Made by a program: the position numbers and the translations under genes
NCBI RefSeq assembly: GCF_001457415.1
Contig: NZ_LN881723.1
Coordinates: 653,246 to 717,245, forward strand
Reading direction: 5' to 3'
Source: Gorillibacterium timonense
Lineage (GTDB): Bacteria > Bacillota > Bacilli > Paenibacillales > NBRC-103111
Length of the DNA stretch: 64,000 nt
In this document: in pieces, positions 26,781 to 35,365 of the stretch
Position numbering within the stretch: the stretch's first letter is position 1
Layout of the letters: each line of letters opens with the position of its first letter
Notes under the pieces: generated by a model
What the model was told of the DNA's origin: nothing
Databases searched by the model: none
What the model saw: the letters and a program-made list of their open reading frames with translations, nothing else

Positions 26781-28088
26781 TTACCTTTTTCGCCGCCGCT
26801 CTTGATTCTGCTTCATTTTCTCTTCGGTTCCCTGACTGCTCGCTTCAAAGAAAACGAAGTTGTGGAGCGGCTCCGGCAAATACTGCTGCTCCACGTAATG
26901 ACCAGGAAAGTCATGGGGATACTTGTAGCCGGTGTGTCCAAGCTTCTCCGCGCCCCGGTAATGGGCATCCCGCAGGTGCAGCGGCACTTCTGCGGTGCCG
27001 ACCCGCTCGAAGGTGGATTCGATCTTGCCGATGGTCACGGCGACGCTGTTGGACTTCGGACTCTCCACCGCGAAGAGGATGGCCTGCGCGATGTTGTATT
27101 TCGCCTCCGGCCAGCCGATCTTGTGATAGGCGTCCATCGCCGTCACAGCCTGAATCATCGCCTGAGGATTGGCGAGGCCGATATCCTCACTGCAGGCGAC
27201 GATCAGCCGCCTCAGGAAGGTCATCGGGTCCATGCCGAGCTTCTCGACGGCATAGAGAAACCAGAACAGCGCGGCGTCGCTTGAGCCGCGCACGCTTTTG
27301 TGAAAGGCGGACAGCACGTCGTATTGCGTGGACGGGTCCGCCTTCACCGTAGGCTTGCGGACGGATTCCTCCGCAGCCTCCAGCGTGATGTGCACGGTCC
27401 CGCTCGTATCCGGCGGGGTCGTGAGGGCCGCGATCTCCAGCGCGTTCAGTGCGCGTCGGATGTCTCCGTTCGCCATGCGCGCGATATGCTGCAAGGCGTC
27501 TTCGTCCGCCTGAATGGGCAGCGAACCGAGGCCCTTCTCCTTGTCGGCGAGCGCATGCTGAAGGGCGATAAACGCATGCTCATGCGTGAGCGCATGAAGC
27601 TGAAACAACGTCGAACGGGACAGCAACGCCCCGTTCACGTGATGGAACGGATTCTCGGTCGTCGCGCCGATGAAGACGATCGTTCCCTGCTCCACCGCCG
27701 GAAGCAGCGCATCCTGCCGAGCTGTATTGAAGCGATGAACCTCATCGAGGAAGAGGATCGTTTTGCGCCCGTACATCGCTTTATTCGCCTGTGCGGACTC
27801 GATCACCTCGCGAACGTCCTTCACCGAAGCATCCACCGCATTGAGCTTCACGAAATCGCTGTTGGTGCGACGCGAGATGATATTCGCGAGCGTCGTCTTC
27901 CCCGTTCCCGGCGGTCCGTACAGCAGGATCGACGAGATGCGATCCGCTTCGATCATCCGTCTGAGCAGCTTACCGCTGCCCACGAGATGCTCCTGCCCGA
28001 TATATTCTTCCAGCGTCTCCGGGCGCATGCGGTCGGCAAGCAGCTTGCCCGCAGGCTCCTGTTCCGCTTGATAGCTGAACAAATCCAT
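26781..28088 (-). CDS. rarA: Replication-associated recombination protein RarA (MgsA)
   Basis: 435 residues, the usual length. AAA+ module with Walker A GPPGTGKTT (about residues 58-66), Walker B ILFLDEVHRFN, sensor 1 GATTENP, arginine finger region ALLSRSTLF, then the C-terminal clamp-loader-like helices (RRLIVACSEDIGLANPQAM, KIESTFERVGTAEVPLHLRDAHYRGAEKLGHGYKYPHD-type ending). It acts at stalled replication forks. The start is preceded by a short GGGAGATTGG. A hairpin with a T run lies just upstream, following a -10 box. Confidence 0.97.
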   Translation of the reverse strand: MDLFSYQAEQEPAGKLLADRMRPETLEEYIGQEHLVGSGKLLRRMIEADRISSILLYGPPGTGKTTLANIISRRTNSDFVKLNAVDASVKDVREVIESAQANKAMYGRKTILFLDEVHRFNTARQDALLPAVEQGTIVFIGATTENPFHHVNGALLSRSTLFQLHALTHEHAFIALQHALADKEKGLGSLPIQADEDALQHIARMANGDIRRALNALEIAALTTPPDTSGTVHITLEAAEESVRKPTVKADPSTQYDVLSAFHKSVRGSSDAALFWFLYAVEKLGMDPMTFLRRLIVACSEDIGLANPQAMIQAVTAMDAYHKIGWPEAKYNIAQAILFAVESPKSNSVAVTIGKIESTFERVGTAEVPLHLRDAHYRGAEKLGHTGYKYPHDFPGHYVEQQYLPEPLHNFVFFEASSQGTEEKMKQNQERRRKR

Positions 28089-28123
28089 ACCAATCTCCCA
28101 CTTTCCAAAAACAAGCGTTCATG

Positions 28124-28167
28124 AAAAAAGCATGCTGACGGCGCGTATTCCGCTGACCGCAGCATGC
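28124..28167 (-). terminator. Terminator-like hairpin in the rarA leader
   Basis: Minus strand GCATGCTGCGGTCAGCGG.., CCGTCAGCATGC, then six T (plus strand 28130-28167 stem, A run 28124-28129). It starts only four bases beyond a TATAAT (28172-28177) and 35 bases before rarA, so either it ends readthrough from tcdA or it attenuates rarA. Confidence 0.55.
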
Positions 28168-28171
28168 TCTC

Positions 28172-28177
28172 ATTATA
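28172..28177 (-). promoter_or_regulatory. -10 element upstream of rarA
   Basis: TGGTATAAT on the minus strand, an extended -10 with TGn; the -35 region (17 bases upstream) has no clear consensus. A start about seven bases on would lie inside the hairpin above. Confidence 0.45.
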
Positions 28178-28389
28178 CCATGTTCCGTTTCGTCCAGTCT
28201 GCTTGTCCCTTGAGAAAAGCGTGCGACGCAAGGGCCAGAGAACCCGGTCTACCTCGAGCTTATCGCAACTAGAAAGCTGTCACCTCAAAAACCGTGGTGT
28301 TCGCACCACTTCTCGTAGCGATTGACGCCGCTTCGTACCCACTCGATTAGGGTTGACAGCGTACTCGCTAATCGCGCTAACCTGACTCC

Positions 28390-29172
28390 CTAGTCGCGGG
28401 TGATGCCCTTGCGTTCGGCCATCCAACTGCCGCCTGCCTTGGCGAGCAGCTCGCGGACCACGACGCTCGCCATGATCAAACCGGCTGTCGAGGGTACGAA
28501 GGCGTTGCTTGCCGGAGGCATTTTGGCCTTGCGGGTTTTGGCGTTCGCCGGAGCGATCTGCTGGGTGATATCCTCGCGAGGGATGATCGGCTCCTCGGTG
28601 GAGAAAACGACCTTTACCCCTTTCTTGATCCCATCCTTCCGCAGCCGGGTGCGAATGACGCGGGCGATCGGATCGACCGTCGTCTTGGAGATGTCCGCCA
28701 CCTGGAAACGGGTCGGGTCCATCTTATTCGCGGCGCCCATGCTGGAGATCACGGGGATTTTCCGAGCGAGGCATTGTTTAATCAGGTGAATCTTGAACTC
28801 GATGGTGTCCGAGGCATCGATAACATAATCCAGCGGGTATTCAAACAGCTGCTCATAGGTCTCCTCATTATAAAACATCTGCAGAGCGATGGCATCGCAT
28901 TCCGGATTGATATCGCGGATGCGATCCTGCATCAGCTTGGCCTTCGGCTGGCCGACCGTGGACAGAAGAGCGTGAATTTGCCGGTTGACGTTCGTGATGT
29001 CGACAACGTCCTTGTCGATCATAATGATCCGGCCCACTCCGCTGCGAGCCAGGGCTTCTACGGAAAATGAACCAACTCCGCCGATGCCCAGCACCGCGAC
29101 GGTCGCATTCTTCAGCACATCCAACCCTTCCGGCCCCATGGAGAGTTCATTGCGGGAAAATTGGTGCAGCAT
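28390..29172 (-). CDS. tcdA: tRNA threonylcarbamoyladenosine dehydratase TcdA (YgdL)
   Basis: 260 residues. ThiF/E1-type fold with the nucleotide-binding GIGGVGS at residues 29-35 and RSGVGRIIMIDKDVVDITNVNRQ following; catalytic-type Asp in DYVIDASDTIEFK, and SSMGAANKMDPTRF. It dehydrates t6A to the cyclic ct6A form at position 37 of ANN-reading tRNAs using ATP. It is between rarA and aspS on one strand with the same order as in Bacillus (yrvM). Confidence 0.96.
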   Translation of the reverse strand: MLHQFSRNELSMGPEGLDVLKNATVAVLGIGGVGSFSVEALARSGVGRIIMIDKDVVDITNVNRQIHALLSTVGQPKAKLMQDRIRDINPECDAIALQMFYNEETYEQLFEYPLDYVIDASDTIEFKIHLIKQCLARKIPVISSMGAANKMDPTRFQVADISKTTVDPIARVIRTRLRKDGIKKGVKVVFSTEEPIIPREDITQQIAPANAKTRKAKMPPASNAFVPSTAGLIMASVVVRELLAKAGGSWMAERKGITRD

Positions 29173-29282
29173 TGATTTGCATCCTCCTTGCTGCGCTTCT
29201 TGCGCGGCAGCCAGCGCCTTTACGGACGCGGAAGTTCGTCCCTTTTATGCGGAACATAACCCCCGCGTCTCAAGTGTACCGA

Positions 29283-31076
29283 TCAGTTAGTGGCCGGTTT
29301 GCCCGCCGGCTGCTTCAGAGCGACCCGAATGGACAGCTCCTCCAGCTGTTTGTCGTCGACCGGAGACGGGGCATTGGTCAAGAGGCAAGTAGCGCTCGCC
29401 GTCTTCGGGAACGCAATCGTCTCCCGCAGGTTGGTGCGTCCGGCAAGCAGCATAATCAGCCGGTCGAACCCGAAGGCGATGCCGCCGTGCGGCGGGGTGC
29501 CGTATTCGAAGGCATCCATCAGATAGCCGAAGCTCTCATAAGCCTGTTCCTTCGTGAAGCCGAGGGCTTTGAACATTTGCTCCTGTACCTCGCGCTTGTA
29601 AATCCGCTGCGAGCCGCCGCCGACTTCATAGCCGTTCAGCACGATATCATACGCTTGGGCGCGGATTTGCAGCGGATCGGTCTCGAAGAAGTGCAGATCC
29701 TCGTCCTTCGGACGGGTGAACGGATGGTGCTCGGCGATATAGCGTCCAGCTTCTTCGTCATAGCTGAACAGCGGGAAATCGACGACCCAAGCAAACTTAT
29801 AGGCCGCATCGTCGATCAGTCCGAGGTCGCGGCCGATCTTGAGGCGCAGGTTGCCAAGGACATCGTTGACGACCTTAAAGGTATCGGCGGAGAAGATGAG
29901 CACGTCACCTTCTTCCGCTCCGAGGCGTTCGCCAAGTGCGGTGATTTCCGCTTCCGTCAAGAATTTAACGATAGGGCCTTTCCACTCGCCTTCCTTCACT
30001 TGAACCCAAGCGAGGCCTTTACCGCCATAGCGGGAAGCAAACGGGGCGAGATCATCGAGCTCCTTGCGGCTCCAGGAGCCGCAGCCCTTCGCGTTCAACG
30101 CCTTGACGATGCCGCCACCGGCAACAATGGAGGCAAACACCTTGACGCCGCTGTCCTTCACGAGATCGGAGACGTCGGCCAGCTCCAGCCCGAAGCGCAG
30201 GTCCGGCTTGTCCGAGCCGTACTTGTCCATCGCTTCCGCCCAGGTCAGGCGCTGGAACGGACGCGGGATCTCGATGCCCTTCGTTTCTTGGAACAAGCGA
30301 ACCATGAGCTCTTCCATCATCTCTTGGAGCTTGCGATCGTCGAGAAAGGATGTCTCAATGTCCACTTGGGTGAACTCCGGCTGACGGTCGGCGCGCAGAT
30401 CCTCGTCACGGAAGCAGCGGGCGATCTGGTAATAGCGTTCAACTCCGCCTACCATCAACAGCTGCTTGAAGATTTGCGGCGACTGCGGCAGCGCATAGAA
30501 TTCCCCTTCATGTACGCGGCTCGGAACCAGATAATCGCGAGCGCCTTCCGGCGAGCTCTTCGTCAGGATCGGCGTCTCCACCTCGAGGAAGCCATTCTCA
30601 TCCAGATAATCGCGGAATACCTTAGCCGCTTTGGAGCGCAAGTAGAGCGTCTGCTGCATTTCCGGACGGCGCAGGTCGAGATAGCGGTATTTCAAGCGCA
30701 GCGATTCGTCGATCTCAATCCCGTCCTCGATGAAGAAGGGAGGCGTCTTCGCCGCATTGAGAATTTCGATTTCGGTGATGCGCACTTCAAGCTCGCCGGT
30801 CGCGAGATTCGGGTTGATCGTATCGGCGCTGCGTTCGACTACCTTCCCTTTGACTGCCAAAACGTACTCGGTACGAGCGCGGTCGGCGATTTTCAAGGCT
30901 TCGCCGGAGTAATCCGGATTGAAGACGATCTGCACGATGCCGCTGCGGTCGCGCAGGTCAATGAACAGCACGCCTCCCAGGTCGCGACGGCGCTGCACCC
31001 ATCCGTTAAGCGTTACTTCCTGGCCGATATGCCCTTTTTCGAGTAAGCCGCATTGATGCGTTCTTGCCAGTGTCAT
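29283..31076 (-). CDS. aspS: Aspartyl-tRNA synthetase
   Basis: 597 residues, the bacterial length. N-terminal OB-fold ([31 protein letters not shown]), class II core with motif 2 [24 protein letters not shown], the bacterial insertion domain, and motif 3 [16 protein letters not shown]. It charges tRNA-Asp (or both Asp and Asn tRNAs in some bacteria). The ATG has GAGGAG upstream. It follows hisS by 172 bases without a T-box of its own, so it likely depends on the hisS T-box. Confidence 0.98.
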   Translation of the reverse strand: MTLARTHQCGLLEKGHIGQEVTLNGWVQRRRDLGGVLFIDLRDRSGIVQIVFNPDYSGEALKIADRARTEYVLAVKGKVVERSADTINPNLATGELEVRITEIEILNAAKTPPFFIEDGIEIDESLRLKYRYLDLRRPEMQQTLYLRSKAAKVFRDYLDENGFLEVETPILTKSSPEGARDYLVPSRVHEGEFYALPQSPQIFKQLLMVGGVERYYQIARCFRDEDLRADRQPEFTQVDIETSFLDDRKLQEMMEELMVRLFQETKGIEIPRPFQRLTWAEAMDKYGSDKPDLRFGLELADVSDLVKDSGVKVFASIVAGGGIVKALNAKGCGSWSRKELDDLAPFASRYGGKGLAWVQVKEGEWKGPIVKFLTEAEITALGERLGAEEGDVLIFSADTFKVVNDVLGNLRLKIGRDLGLIDDAAYKFAWVVDFPLFSYDEEAGRYIAEHHPFTRPKDEDLHFFETDPLQIRAQAYDIVLNGYEVGGGSQRIYKREVQEQMFKALGFTKEQAYESFGYLMDAFEYGTPPHGGIAFGFDRLIMLLAGRTNLRETIAFPKTASATCLLTNAPSPVDDKQLEELSIRVALKQPAGKPATN

Positions 31077-31248
31077 GATTCATTCTCCTCGTCTTCAAAA
31101 ATAAATAGCTTCCTCTTGCTTCCTCATCGATCTCATCTCAGTGAATTTCCATGTCCAGAGTGCTTGCTTCATCCAGCTTCGTTTTCGGCATCGCGCTCTT
31201 CGAGACATCGCTTGTACTTATACCTGTATATGCAAAGGATCGGTTCGT

Positions 31249-32523
31249 TTAAGCCTGCCTGCCCGCCTTCTCCTCCGCCAGCATACGGATGAAGTCTCCC
31301 AAGGGCAGCTTACGCTGCTCGCCGGTTGCCATCGTTTTGATGCTGATCACTCCTGCATCCAGCTCGTCATCGCCGAGTATCGCGACTTCGCGCGCGGCCG
31401 ACCGGTCCGCCGACTTCATCGCCGACTTCATCTTCCGGCCCTGGTAATCCTTCTCCGCCGTCAGTCCAGCCGCTCTCGCCGCGTGGACGAGCCGGACGGT
31501 TTCCGCTTCTGCGCGATCCCCAAGACCGATCAGATAGAGATCGAGCGGGGCATACTCGGGAATGGAGACTCCCTGCGCTTCCAGAATGATGAGCACCCGC
31601 TCCAGCCCGAGGGCCATGCCGACGCCCGGCTGGTCATGCTCCTCGCCGCCGATCTGGCCGACGAGCCCATTGTAGCGGCCGCCGCCTCCGATCGTATCGA
31701 TAGCGCCGATCCCAGCCGCCTTGTATTCGAAAGCGGTGTGCGTGTAATAATCAAGTCCCCGAACGAGGCGGGGATTGATTTCATACGGTACGCCCATCGC
31801 GTCCAGATACCCGCGCACCTGTTCGAAATGCGTTCGGCATTCCTCATCGAGTTCATCGAGAATCGATGGCGCCCCATCGAAGCGATGCTGATCGATCTTG
31901 CAGTCGAGCACGCGCAGCGGATTGCGCTCCATCCGGCTTCGGCAGTCGCGGCACAGCTCCTCCTTCATCGGTTCGAGGAACGCGAGCAGCTTCGCCCGGA
32001 AATTCGCGCGAATCTCAGCCGTCCCGACCGAATTGACCTCCACGCGGACATCCTTCAGCCCGAGCTTGCGGCAATAATCGTAGCCGAAGGCGATGACCTC
32101 CGCGTCGAGCGCGGGAGAGGAAGAACCGAGCGCTTCGATGCCGAACTGATGAAACTGGCGCATGCGGCCGGCCTGCGGCTGCTCGTAACGGAACATCGGG
32201 CCGACGTAATACAGCTTGGTCACATCCGGATCGGCGTACAGCTTATTTTCCGCATACGCTCGGACAGTTCCGGCGGTACCCTCCGGCCGAAGGGTGATGC
32301 TGCGATCGGCTTTATCAGCGAACGTGTACATTTCTTTCTCGACTACGTCCGTCGTCTCGCCAACCCCTCGTTTGAACAGCTCCGTGTGCTCAAAAATCGG
32401 GGTCCGCACTTCCCGGTAACGGTACAGGGCCGTCAGCTCTCGGGCCGTGTTCTCCAGGTATTGCCACTTCTCTACGGTACCCGGCAGAAAATCCGGAGTA
32501 CCTTTTGGCTTTTGAAAATTCAT
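31249..32523 (-). CDS. hisS: Histidyl-tRNA synthetase
   Basis: 424 residues from an ATG at 32523 (MNFQKPKGTPDFLPG), with GGAGGGAG upstream. Class II: motif 2 YVGPMFRYEQPQAGRMRQFHQFGIEA, histidine-binding LVRGLDYYTHTAFEY, motif 3 GVGMALGLERVLIILE, and the C-terminal anticodon-binding domain. It charges tRNA-His. Transcribed from its own promoter through a T-box leader and followed by aspS. Confidence 0.98.
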   Translation of the reverse strand: MNFQKPKGTPDFLPGTVEKWQYLENTARELTALYRYREVRTPIFEHTELFKRGVGETTDVVEKEMYTFADKADRSITLRPEGTAGTVRAYAENKLYADPDVTKLYYVGPMFRYEQPQAGRMRQFHQFGIEALGSSSPALDAEVIAFGYDYCRKLGLKDVRVEVNSVGTAEIRANFRAKLLAFLEPMKEELCRDCRSRMERNPLRVLDCKIDQHRFDGAPSILDELDEECRTHFEQVRGYLDAMGVPYEINPRLVRGLDYYTHTAFEYKAAGIGAIDTIGGGGRYNGLVGQIGGEEHDQPGVGMALGLERVLIILEAQGVSIPEYAPLDLYLIGLGDRAEAETVRLVHAARAAGLTAEKDYQGRKMKSAMKSADRSAAREVAILGDDELDAGVISIKTMATGEQRKLPLGDFIRMLAEEKAGRQA

Positions 32524-32609
32524 GTCGACTCCCTCCAAACCATTTCAATCCATTTCAATCCATTCTTCCCTTGATCCGCTTGCCTTCATCTCGCTCATCG
32601 ACTGGCTCA

Positions 32610-33000
32610 CCGGCAGAAATGAAAAGTCCTCGCCCTTGACATTCGCGTCAAGGACGAGGACTTGTATACAGTCACCCGTGGTACCACCTTCGTTCGGAAC
32701 CCCGCCTCGCCATAGCTGGCAAAGCTGCTTATGTCCACCGTTACTACGGAAGCAAAGCCTGGTTCCCTCATGATCCGGTTAACGCCCGGTTATGCGCCGT
32801 TCGGCTACTTGTCCTCCAGACGCTTCCTCCGCTTCAACGCAGGTGGGTAGTCGTCTCCGGTGTTCGCCGACGGTTCTACGGGAGGTCTTTCATCACGGGT
32901 GCGCCACGGAAGCTTGCAGCCTAGGCTTCCTCTCTGGAGAGGCCGGGTCCGGAGTACTTTGTCCCATCATCGAATCGTCGATTGCGTGTTTATGGTTATT
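32610..33000 (-). promoter_or_regulatory. T-box riboswitch leader of hisS-aspS
   Basis: Antiterminator motif AAGGTGGTACCACGG lies near 32675-32690 and the terminator AGTCCTCGTCC..GGGCGAGGACTTTTC near 32630-32665, on the minus strand. A CAC (His) triplet within GAACACCGGAG at 32860-32862 is a good specifier-codon candidate, ahead of the stem I end. Uncharged tRNA-His should increase expression of hisS and, downstream, aspS. Confidence 0.93.
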
Positions 33001-33007
33001 GTATACG

Positions 33008-33037
33008 ATTGTATACGTAAGCTTCCAAGAAAGTCAA
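33008..33037 (-). promoter_or_regulatory. Sigma-A promoter of the hisS T-box transcript
   Basis: TTGACT (33032-33037) and TACAAT (33008-33013) separated by 18 bases on the minus strand. A double GTATAC motif overlaps the -10 (see findings). Confidence 0.75.
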
Positions 33038-33057
33038 GGATGATTCCGTTGCCAAGC

Positions 33058-33088
33058 AAAAAAATGGCCGGCGAAGAATCGCCGGCCT
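33058..33088 (-). terminator. Intrinsic terminator of hemZ
   Basis: Minus strand GGCCGGCGATTC paired with GAATCGCCGGCC-type arms (33066-33087) followed by seven T. It lies about 90 bases past the hemZ stop. Confidence 0.9.
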
Positions 33089-33180
33089 AACGTCGTACTA
33101 TATCAAAAGGGGGTCATGGGTTTAGTATAGGCAGCGGACATTAAAGGAACATGAAAAGCGGATTACAATTGCATTACAAA

Positions 33181-34800
33181 TTACTTCCCGTATACCTCAT
33201 CCAAAAGCTTCAGCTTCCTCGCCGTATAGTCGCGGTAATGCTCGATGTAGGCGTTCGGCTCCTTTGGATTCGGAAATCGTTCAATTTTCTCATGCCCCCG
33301 CTCTTCGTCCGCACTCGCAGGATACAGCAGCTTGCTGACCGCTCCACAGCCGAGTCCGACAATCGTCTGTCGATCCTCCATCATGAGGATGTTATAGAGG
33401 CTCTCCATTCCGGGAAACGAATACCCGACGTTTTCCATACTGCCAAGAATGTTCTTCTGACGGTACAGATAGTACGGCACGTACCCATGATCCGCTGTCC
33501 ATGCGGTAGTCAGGTCCATCATGGCCTGTACATCATCGCGAGAAGCAACACGGTAATCGTCCTTATTCTGGGTCATGCGTGAGGCCCGCTTGTAGGAGAG
33601 GGTGTGCACGGTGAGCGATTCGGGCAGCAGCTCCTCCGTCTTGGCAAGGGAAGCCCGGTAATCGTCCACCCCTTCATTCGGCAGTCCGATGATCAAGTCC
33701 ATGTTGATGTTGGACATGCCGAGGTCACGGGCCAGGATGAATTTCTCCTCCGTCTCCTTGACCGTATGATGACGGCCGATCGTATCGAGCGTCGCCTGAG
33801 TGAAGCTCTGCGGGTTGATGCTTATCCGGTCGACGCCCCATTTGTTCAAAACGGCGAGCTTGTCCGGGGTAATGGTGTCCGGGCGCCCTGCCTCCACCGT
33901 AAGCTCCCGTATCCGGTCCATATCCGGAAAAGATCGATGAAGTTCTTCAAAGAGTGCATCCATCTGCTCGGCTTCGATGCTCGTAGGCGTCCCTCCGCCA
34001 AAATAGAGGGTGGTGACCGTGAGCCCCCGCTTTTTCAGCCATTCGCCGGTCTCGCGGATTTCGTATTGCAGCCCTTCCAAAAACCCTTCCACCGAGCCGG
34101 TATTGCCACGGATGTCATAAGCGGGGAAAGTGCAATAGGCGCATTTCGTCGGGCAAAAGGGGATGCCAATGTACACGCTCACCTCGTTATCCAGGTAAAA
34201 GAGGTCAGGAATGACCTGCAGCTGAAGCTCGGCGATTCCGGTAACCAATTCCGCTTTCTCCTCTGTGACCAGATAATCCTCCCGCAGGATGCGGATGCAT
34301 TCCTCGCGCTCATGCTGCCTCAGCAGATTGTGCAGCAGCTTCGTCGGGCGTACGCCGGTCAGCGTCCCCCAAGGCAGCCGAATGCCAGTTGCTTCCTGAA
34401 GCAGCTTGGCCGCGGTGAAGCCGATAGCTCGTTTCACGGTTCTCCGAATGTCCTCTTCCTCCTCACCGAGGAAAGGACGATTGTGGTCAGTAGTGAAGGA
34501 TCTCATTTCCGTTGTCTCTTCGCCGTCGCTCACTTTGCTTCGAGCGCGATCGGCCGCGTTCGCGTTCGTTCGGTTGACACTCGCTTCCGCATGATCCAAG
34601 AGGACGAGCAATTCGGCTTGTACCTCCACTTGCCCCTTTGCCGTATGCACGTGAAAGCGCAGCTCCAGATCCCCTTCCGAGGGTTCCATTTCCGGCTCTG
34701 GGTCATAAAATAATTCCGCGTCCTCATAAAATTGTTTAACCAGGTGAAATAATTCCATATGATGATCGGCAAAGCCGGTCCTTCTTACGATAATCTTCAT
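33181..34800 (-). CDS. hemZ: Coproporphyrinogen III oxidase-like radical SAM protein HemZ
   Basis: 539 residues from an ATG with GGAGGGGACC upstream. Radical SAM core: IGIPFCPTKCAYCTFPAY holds the CxxxCxxC cluster motif, followed by LYFGGGTPTSIEAEQ and VEAGRPDTIT. The long N-terminal extension (about 150 residues, with EASVNRTNANA) is typical of the HemZ branch, an oxygen-independent dehydrogenase of haem biosynthesis in Bacillus; whether it truly oxidises coproporphyrinogen is debated for the family. Transcribed alone with its own terminator. Confidence 0.95.
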   Translation of the reverse strand: MKIIVRRTGFADHHMELFHLVKQFYEDAELFYDPEPEMEPSEGDLELRFHVHTAKGQVEVQAELLVLLDHAEASVNRTNANAADRARSKVSDGEETTEMRSFTTDHNRPFLGEEEEDIRRTVKRAIGFTAAKLLQEATGIRLPWGTLTGVRPTKLLHNLLRQHEREECIRILREDYLVTEEKAELVTGIAELQLQVIPDLFYLDNEVSVYIGIPFCPTKCAYCTFPAYDIRGNTGSVEGFLEGLQYEIRETGEWLKKRGLTVTTLYFGGGTPTSIEAEQMDALFEELHRSFPDMDRIRELTVEAGRPDTITPDKLAVLNKWGVDRISINPQSFTQATLDTIGRHHTVKETEEKFILARDLGMSNINMDLIIGLPNEGVDDYRASLAKTEELLPESLTVHTLSYKRASRMTQNKDDYRVASRDDVQAMMDLTTAWTADHGYVPYYLYRQKNILGSMENVGYSFPGMESLYNILMMEDRQTIVGLGCGAVSKLLYPASADEERGHEKIERFPNPKEPNAYIEHYRDYTARKLKLLDEVYGK

Positions 34801-34896
34801 GGGGTCCCCTCCACATCCAAAAAGCAAGGTCTGTAAATATCGCTATCCATTGTAGCGGACTGCCGTCCCCCGGTCAAAGAAAACGCCGAAATCGAA

Positions 34897-34940
34897 AAAG
34901 ATCAGTCCGCCTCCTCAGAAAGGAGCGAACTGATCCTTGT
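34897..34940 (-). terminator. Intrinsic terminator downstream of the sigma/BNR operon
   Basis: Minus strand GGATCAGTTCGCTCCTTT paired with AGGAGGCGGACTGATC and five T. It follows the 35-37 kb operon. Confidence 0.85.
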
Positions 34941-35365
34941 TTACTTCCGGTGATGGGGTCCATCGCCTTTGGGCTTTATCCTCTTCAAATCAGGCTCGCC
35001 CAAGGCTCCGAAATCATCCGAGGCTTCCGCGGAATGCGCCTCATGCGGACTGATTCCGGGAGACCGCTGCTGTGCGGCAATGATGGTTCGCTCTTTCGGA
35101 GAACGATGCACGGGACCGGTTCCTCCTTCTGCTTCTGTTCAAGCATCAGTATGCCCCAATCCCGGCGTGACCAATCGTCTGTCACCAACCACGTTTCAAT
35201 CGAGCACTCCCAATCGCTTCCCCTTGCCTCACTCCACACTTCCCACTAAAAATGTGTCATCAAACGGATTTAAACGCAGGAGCCGCGTTCCAGAAAGAGT
35301 GTTGCCATCACCCTCCGCTACAACCAAAAACGCTTGAATCCCATCGGCAGATGCGTTTTGGACGA
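34941..35365 (-). other. Probable decayed tail of the BNR protein gene
   Basis: After the stop at 35366, a +2-shifted frame reads AWINAWGLSQEDLLAAVIVQ, later LLRLNPFDDTFLVGSVE, and stops at 35229, then the original frame reopens for some 80 codons (WSEARGSDWECSIETWLVTDD). These stretches look coding, suggesting that the upstream gene once ran further or that a second small gene followed. No ribosome site was found; treat as a remnant. Confidence 0.35.

Noticed and set aside
29067..31046. 659-codon plus-strand ORF opposite aspS
   Set aside because: It lies entirely antisense to the well-supported aspS gene, has no ribosome site and no family similarity; a shadow of GC-rich codon use.
31141..32574. 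477-codon plus-strand ORF opposite hisS
   Set aside because: Antisense to hisS; codon shadow only.
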